Assembly (NCBI GenBank): GCA_934230965.1
Contig: CAKQFW010000057.1
Span: 1-10,833 of the forward strand
DNA length: 10,833 bases
Origin: an uncultured Prevotella sp.
GTDB taxonomy: Bacteria > Bacteroidota > Bacteroidia > Bacteroidales > Bacteroidaceae
Reading direction: 5' to 3'
In this document: positions 7,491-10,833 of the stretch, one piece after another
Layout of the letters: every line of letters begins with the position of its first letter
How positions within the stretch are numbered: position 1 is the stretch's first letter
Made by a program: the position numbers and the translations under genes
The notes under the pieces: generated by a model
What the model was told of the DNA's origin: nothing
The model's database searches: none
The model's input: the letters and a program-made list of their open reading frames with translations, nothing else

Positions 7491-7513
7491 GTAAGAGAAA
7501 TACGGCCTCTTAC
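7491..7513. repeat. Small inverted repeat upstream of ilv promoter
   Basis: GTAAGAG (7491-7497) and CTCTTAC (7507-7513) form a perfect 7-bp inverted pair with a 9-nt centre. It lies upstream of the predicted proximal promoter, and could be a second regulator site or part of the leader RNA if transcription starts at the distal promoter. Confidence 0.35.
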
Positions 7514-7532
7514 TATCAAATTAATACAATAG

Positions 7533-7559
7533 ATGCACAACAAATAATTAATTGTGCAT
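7533..7559. promoter_or_regulatory. Interrupted palindrome, possible operator
   Basis: ATGCACAA (7533-7540) and TTGTGCAT (7552-7559) are perfect 8-bp inverted arms separated by 11 bp of AT-rich DNA. The centre-to-centre distance of 19 bp and the position about 90 bp upstream of the proximal ilv promoter would suit a dimeric regulator. No protein can be named. Confidence 0.4.
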
Positions 7560-7586
7560 AAAAATGAATAAAAAACATATATCTAT

Positions 7587-7624
7587 AAAAACAAGAGCGG
7601 TAGCCTTCACAGGCTACCGCTCTT
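7587..7624 (-). terminator. Strong terminator between pyrD and ilvD
   Basis: A perfect 13-bp stem, AAGAGCGGTAGCC (7593-7605) and GGCTACCGCTCTT (7612-7624), has a 6-nt loop. On the minus strand it is followed by G and five T residues (7591-7587), then A-rich/T-rich sequence. It lies 150 bp past the pyrD stop but only about 65 nt after a consensus promoter at 7690-7720, so it may end pyrKD transcripts, a short RNA, or act as an attenuator for ilvD. On the plus strand there is no adjacent T tract. Confidence 0.8.
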
Positions 7625-7639
7625 AATCTCAATAGGCAT
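7607..7639 (-). CDS. Candidate 10-codon leader peptide
   Basis: Minus-strand ATG at 7639 reads MPIEIKSGSL and stops at TGA (7609-7607), inside the loop of the terminator at 7587-7624. Codons 3 and 5 are isoleucine ATT and codon 10 is leucine CTG; the two Ile codons lie just before the 5' arm of the terminator stem. It is preceded by an A-rich stretch rather than a Shine-Dalgarno site, common in Bacteroidales. Two Ile and one Leu in ten codons is suggestive for an ilv leader but not strong by itself, and I found no convincing competing antiterminator hairpin. May be chance. Confidence 0.25.
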   Translation of the reverse strand: MPIEIKSGSL

Positions 7640-7689
7640 TAGTTTTTTTTCTGATTAAGGCAAAAAGATTGCTTTCAGGATAACAATTG

Positions 7690-7720
7690 CAAAGGTAAGT
7701 TATTTTTTGTTATTACCAAA
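7690..7720 (-). promoter_or_regulatory. Distal consensus promoter between pyrD and ilvD
   Basis: Minus strand shows a full match to the Bacteroidales consensus: -33 TTTG (7717-7720), 19 bp, -7 TACCTTTG (7690-7697). Transcription would start near 7683 and reach the terminator at 7587-7624 after about 60-95 nt. It therefore starts either an attenuated ilv leader or a free small RNA. Confidence 0.6.
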
Positions 7721-7773
7721 CCTTTTTATCGTTTATTTTTGCCTTATTTTGTTGTGTCCCCACACAATTGCAT

Positions 7774-8685
7774 TTATGCTTTCAGCGAGCCCACAATTTC
7801 TTGTACCGAATGGCATCCGTGGTCGTCAAGCCACTGATTTATACCATCGCGCACCTTTACGGTGATGGCGGGGTCGAGGAAGTTGGCGGTGCCAATCTCA
7901 ATGGCCGAAGCACCAGCCATGAGGAATTCGATGGCATCGGTGGCCGACGAGATACCGCCCAAGCCGATAACAGGAATGTTAACGGCCTTGGCCACCTGCC
8001 ATACCATGCGCAGGGCAACGGGCTTCACAGCAGGACCACTAAGTCCGCCCGTAGAGATGCTGAGCAGCGGCTGGCGATGCTCTATATCAATGGCCATACC
8101 CATCAAGGTATTGATGAGCGACACGCTGTCGGCACCCTCGGCCTCAACGGCACGGGCTATATCGGCTATGCTGGTAACGTTGGGCGACAGCTTTACAATA
8201 AGTGTTTTGTTATAACGCTTACGCACGGCACGCACCACACTGGCAGCACCCTCGCAGGTTACACCAAAGGCCATTCCACCATCTTTCACGTTGGGGCATG
8301 ATATGTTGAGCTCGATAGCGGGTATATTGTCAAGGGCATCAATGCGGGCGGCACACTCGGCATAGTCGTCGGGCGACGATCCGCTCACATTTACAATCAT
8401 GTTGGTATCAATATCTTTTATCTGCGGATAGATGTGCTCGCAGAAATAATCAACGCCTTTGTTCTGCAGACCTACACAGTTGAGCATGCCTTGTGCGGTT
8501 TCGGCCATACGCGGATAGTCGTTACCCTCGCGCGGAACCAGTGTTGTGCCTTTCACAATAATGCCACCTATCTGGTCGAGGGGCACGAAGTCGGCAAACT
8601 CGATGCCGTAGCCAAAGGTTCCCGACGCGGTCATCACGGGGTTCTTCATCCCCAACTTTCCTAACTTTACACTTAAATCTGCCAT
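7774..8685 (-). CDS. pyrD: Dihydroorotate dehydrogenase B, catalytic (FMN) subunit
   Basis: Oxidises dihydroorotate to orotate, the fourth step of pyrimidine synthesis, in the cytoplasm with PyrK passing electrons to NAD+. The 303-residue TIM-barrel protein has the class 1 active site 'NISCPN' (127-132) with catalytic base C130, which marks the cysteine-type class 1 rather than the membrane-bound serine type. 'ASGTFGYG' (20-27), K165 in 'IVKLSPN', '[10 protein letters not shown]' (211-220), 'GLGGI' (241-245) and 'IGTA' (264-267) form the FMN site. The ATG at 8685 overlaps the end of pyrK by 13 bp, indicating translational coupling. A weak 6-bp hairpin TTGTGT/ACACAA (7752-7767) lies after the stop but lacks a T tract; the stronger terminator is 150 bp away. 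Confidence 0.95.
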   Translation of the reverse strand: MADLSVKLGKLGMKNPVMTASGTFGYGIEFADFVPLDQIGGIIVKGTTLVPREGNDYPRMAETAQGMLNCVGLQNKGVDYFCEHIYPQIKDIDTNMIVNVSGSSPDDYAECAARIDALDNIPAIELNISCPNVKDGGMAFGVTCEGAASVVRAVRKRYNKTLIVKLSPNVTSIADIARAVEAEGADSVSLINTLMGMAIDIEHRQPLLSISTGGLSGPAVKPVALRMVWQVAKAVNIPVIGLGGISSATDAIEFLMAGASAIEIGTANFLDPAITVKVRDGINQWLDDHGCHSVQEIVGSLKA

Positions 8686-9449
8686 GACAATTTGTTTATG
8701 TTCAACACAGGTCCTTCTTTACACACACATACGTTGCCCTCGGTGGTTTTCTCAACACAGCACAGGCAAGCACCCACACCGCAAGCCATCTTGTTTTCAA
8801 GCGACACCTCACAGTTGATGCCCTCGGCCTTGGCATAACGGGCTACAGCCATCATCATGGGCTTGGGGCCACAGGTTGATATCTGGTCGAAACGCTCTTG
8901 GCTCAACACCGAGTGGTTGGTAACGAAACCTTTCTCGCCTGCCGACGCATCTTCGGTGGTAACAAACACACGACCTACAGCCTCAAAGAGGTCGAGCTCA
9001 AGCAGGTCGGTAGCGGTGCGTGCGCCTAACAGGAAGGTGGGCTCGCCACCCATTTCTTTTATCTGCTGACCGAAATAAAGCAGCGGTGCCACGCCCACGC
9101 CACCACCTACGAGCAACACTTTCTGAGCCTTATCAGTAGGCATGGTAAAGCCATTGCCTAAGGGCAACACACAGTTGAGCACATCGCCTGCCTTTAGCTG
9201 AGCCAAACGGCGGGTGCCATCGCCAATGGCGGCCACGAGGAGCCACAGCTCGTTGGCAGCACGATCAACAAAATTAATGGAGATGGGGCGACGGAGAAAG
9301 GTTGACGGCGACTGGTCAACACGCACCTCAACAAACTGTCCGGGGAGCATCTCGGGCAGAGGCTTATCGTCGGTAAGCTTAATGAGCACATGCTTGTCGC
9401 TCAAGGCCGTCACCGACTTTACAGTAAGATCGAGTATGAACTTTTTCAT
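8673..9449 (-). CDS. pyrK: Dihydroorotate dehydrogenase electron-transfer subunit
   Basis: FAD and [2Fe-2S] subunit that moves electrons from PyrD to NAD+. The 258 residues follow the ferredoxin-reductase plan: FAD-binding barrel at about 1-100 with 'RRPISI' (53-58); NAD-binding domain with 'GGGVGVAPL' (115-123) and 'CGPKPMM' (193-199); and a C-terminal iron-sulfur motif with C223, C228 and C231 ('CGVGACLCC') and a fourth cysteine, C243 or C241, in 'VCVCKEGPV'. ATG at 9449 ('[13 protein letters not shown]') is chosen because the family begins here; the upstream start at 9494 would add residues that overlap the promoter. First gene of the pyrKD pair, divergent from agmatine deiminase. Confidence 0.94.
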   Translation of the reverse strand: MKKFILDLTVKSVTALSDKHVLIKLTDDKPLPEMLPGQFVEVRVDQSPSTFLRRPISINFVDRAANELWLLVAAIGDGTRRLAQLKAGDVLNCVLPLGNGFTMPTDKAQKVLLVGGGVGVAPLLYFGQQIKEMGGEPTFLLGARTATDLLELDLFEAVGRVFVTTEDASAGEKGFVTNHSVLSQERFDQISTCGPKPMMMAVARYAKAEGINCEVSLENKMACGVGACLCCVEKTTEGNVCVCKEGPVLNINKLSWQI

Positions 9450-9481
9450 CGATTTGTATGTACGAATGTTTGTTATGGCGA

Positions 9482-9513
9482 CAAAGTTACGCATTTTTAC
9501 ATTAAAAATGAAA
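9482..9513 (-). promoter_or_regulatory. Promoter of pyrKD
   Basis: Minus strand shows -7 TAACTTTG (9482-9489), with a one-mismatch -33 candidate TTTC (9510-9513) 20 bp upstream. The start would lie near 9475, about 25 nt before the pyrK ATG. Confidence 0.55.
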
Positions 9514-9544
9514 CACAGTGAGGGGCAATGTGGAAAAAATGAAG

Positions 9545-9552
9545 TAATTTTG
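9545..9552 (+). promoter_or_regulatory. Putative -7 element of agmatine deiminase promoter
   Basis: TAATTTTG matches the TAnnTTTG -7 consensus and lies 29 bp before the ATG. No TTTG-like -33 box is seen at the usual distance (the expected site reads GGGG), so the assignment rests on one box only. Confidence 0.4.
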
Positions 9553-9581
9553 CATCAGACTATTATTTTATCAAGCAAAAC

Positions 9582-10625
9582 ATGACAGACCATCACTATA
9601 CTTTGCCCGCCGAATGGGAACCACAAGCGGGGGTTCAACTGACTTGGCCTCACGAAGACACCGACTGGCAACCCTATCTGAAAGAGATAACGCAAACGTT
9701 TGTTGAGATAGCACAGGCGGTGGCACAACACGAGCTACTGCTCATTGCCGCTCGCGACACTGAAGCCGTGCGCCTGCTGCTGGAAGAACGCCTCACGGAG
9801 GCAGAGATGTTGAACGTGCACCTGTTTGCTTGCGACAACGACGACACATGGGCACGCGACCACGCCTTCATCACACTTACTGCGAAAGGGGCACCAGCAC
9901 GCCTCGCCGACTTCTGTTTCAATGGTTGGGGCGAAAAGTTTGCTGCCAGCAAAGACAACGCGCTGAACCGTAAGCTGTATGAGGCTGGAGCGTTTAATGG
10001 AACGTATGTTGACGAGAACAACTTTGTGCTGGAAGGCGGTTCGATAGAAAGCGATGGCCGAGGCACTATTCTTACCAGTAGCCAATGTTTGCTGGCACCA
10101 CATCGTAACCAGCCGCTCACACGCCATGAGATTGAAGAACGGCTGAAAGCATCGTTGGGAGCCGACCGTGTGCTGTGGGTAGACCATGGCAACCTGGTGG
10201 GCGATGATACGGATGGACACATCGACACCATTGTGCGCATGGCACCCAATGACACCTTATTATACATAGCCCCCACACTGCCCAACGATGAACAGTATGC
10301 CGACTTCAAGGCGCTGGAAGAACAGTTGCGCACCTTGCGCACGGCCGAGGGTAAGCCCTACCGTCTGCTGCCATTGCCTATGAACGATGCTATCGTGTAT
10401 GACGACGAGCGGTTGCCTGCCACCTATGCCAACTTTTTGGTTATCAATGGGGCGGTTATCGTTCCCACCTATGGTCAGGCTGAAAACGACGAGACTGCTA
10501 AACGCATCATTGCCGAGGCTTTCCCCGAACACGATATCATAGGCATTGATGCAAACATCATCATTCGCCAACATGGCTCTATTCATTGTCTTACCATGCA
10601 ATATCCTAAAGGAAGCTTGGTGTAA
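9582..10625 (+). CDS. aguA: Agmatine deiminase
   Basis: Hydrolyses agmatine to N-carbamoylputrescine and ammonia, on the arginine-decarboxylase route to putrescine; cytoplasmic, since no signal peptide is seen. The 347 residues belong to the PAD_porph/agmatine deiminase family (PF04371), a pentein-fold guanidine-modifying group. Markers are 'PAEWEPQAGVQLTWPHEDTDW' (residues 9-29), 'DDTWARDH' (87-94), 'FVLEGGSIESDG' (148-159), 'GDDTDGHID' (207-215) with H213, and the nucleophile C336 in 'HGSIHCLTMQYP'. The glycine-rich 'GGGGIHC' of plant enzymes is here 'QHGSIHC', which is seen in related bacterial proteins but makes the exact substrate less certain. N-carbamoylputrescine amidase, a frequent neighbour, is not in the window. 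The ATG at 9582 has no Shine-Dalgarno site and follows an A-rich stretch. A kinase gene follows after 27 bp. Confidence 0.92.
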   Translation: MTDHHYTLPAEWEPQAGVQLTWPHEDTDWQPYLKEITQTFVEIAQAVAQHELLLIAARDTEAVRLLLEERLTEAEMLNVHLFACDNDDTWARDHAFITLTAKGAPARLADFCFNGWGEKFAASKDNALNRKLYEAGAFNGTYVDENNFVLEGGSIESDGRGTILTSSQCLLAPHRNQPLTRHEIEERLKASLGADRVLWVDHGNLVGDDTDGHIDTIVRMAPNDTLLYIAPTLPNDEQYADFKALEEQLRTLRTAEGKPYRLLPLPMNDAIVYDDERLPATYANFLVINGAVIVPTYGQAENDETAKRIIAEAFPEHDIIGIDANIIIRQHGSIHCLTMQYPKGSLV

Positions 10626-10652
10626 AATGAAGTAAAAACAAGAATAAAAATA

Positions 10653-10833
10653 ATGAAAGAAATACATCTTAACCAATGCCCGCTTTGCGAAGGCACATTG
10701 CTTGTTGGAGCCCATAATCAATACCGGATAATACAAACATTAGGTCATGGAACCTTTGGTGTCACTTATTCTGCTGAAATCTGTAGGGGGAGAAAAGCTG
10801 GTGGGAAAGTATGTATAAAGGAGTTTTTTGTAC
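10653..10833 (+). CDS. Serine/threonine protein kinase, N-terminal fragment
   Basis: The first 60 codons of a gene cut by the window end. Residues 24-60 are the start of a Hanks-type kinase domain: 'YRIIQTLGHGTFGVTY' gives the glycine-rich ATP loop (G31, G33, G36), and K56 in 'KVCIKEFF' is the expected ATP-anchoring lysine ('IKEFF' is common in Bacteroidetes kinases). Ahead of it is 'CPLCEG' (C9, C12), half of a zinc-knuckle-like motif, suggesting a short metal-binding or otherwise degenerate N-terminal segment; a second cysteine pair is not visible before the kinase domain. The HRD and DFG motifs lie outside the window, so activity cannot be judged. The 27-bp gap after agmatine deiminase, with no terminator, suggests co-transcription, though a functional link is not evident. 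ATG is preceded by an A-rich stretch. Confidence 0.82.
   Translation, partial: MKEIHLNQCPLCEGTLLVGAHNQYRIIQTLGHGTFGVTYSAEICRGRKAGGKVCIKEFFV

Noticed and set aside
7752..7767. Hairpin TTGTGT-CCCC-ACACAA as the pyrD terminator
   Set aside because: The stem is only 6 bp and no T tract follows on the minus strand; a weak RNA-processing or stability role is possible but unsupported.
9674..10342. Long minus-strand open frame of 222 codons opposite agmatine deiminase
   Set aside because: Ser/Arg-rich shadow of a well-conserved gene; no recognisable domain or start context.

Overview
The window looks like a Bacteroidales chromosome, most likely Prevotella or a close relative. The protein families match that group: the KARI variant with a GYGIQGPGQ nucleotide loop, an acyl-ACP thioesterase inside an ilv operon, a PyrK/PyrD pair and a TonB-dependent receptor. 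Several start regions carry the Bacteroidales promoter pattern (-33 TTTG, about 19 bp, -7 TAnnTTTG) and mostly lack strong Shine-Dalgarno sequences. The species assignment is inference.

Layout. Positions 3-209 (+) are the last 68 residues of a TonB-dependent outer-membrane receptor, followed by a strong terminator. Positions 306-1072 hold no gene but are rich in structured repeats: a 127-bp REPIN-like pair of inverted GC-rich arms (326-452), a 22-23-bp tandem array (541-705), and a run of palindromes (720-1010). From 7332 down to 1207 on the minus strand lies a branched-chain amino acid operon in the order ilvD, ilvB, ilvN, acyl-ACP thioesterase, ilvC, closed by a terminator at 1073-1108. The enzymes cover acetolactate synthesis (IlvBN), ketol-acid reductoisomerisation (IlvC) and dihydroxy-acid dehydration (IlvD). 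ilvC is broken by an in-frame amber codon at codon 66, and it also has a good promoter of its own inside the intergenic gap and just next to the thioesterase stop.

Positions 7333-7773 separate ilvD from the pyrimidine genes. They contain a consensus minus-strand promoter, a 13-bp-stem terminator about 100 nt downstream of it, and then a second promoter closer to ilvD. This arrangement fits either an attenuated ilv leader (a 10-codon ORF with two Ile codons and one Leu runs into the terminator) or a separate small RNA.

Positions 7774-9449 (-) are pyrK and pyrD, overlapping by 13 bp; together they make the two subunits of an NAD-dependent dihydroorotate dehydrogenase. Divergent from pyrK is agmatine deiminase (9582-10625, +), followed 27 bp later by the start of a Ser/Thr protein kinase with an N-terminal CPLC motif, cut off by the window end.

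The most notable items are the ilvC amber codon, the pyrD-ilvD leader/terminator arrangement, and the REPIN-like and tandem repeats near the left end. None of these can be called new without genome-wide searches.
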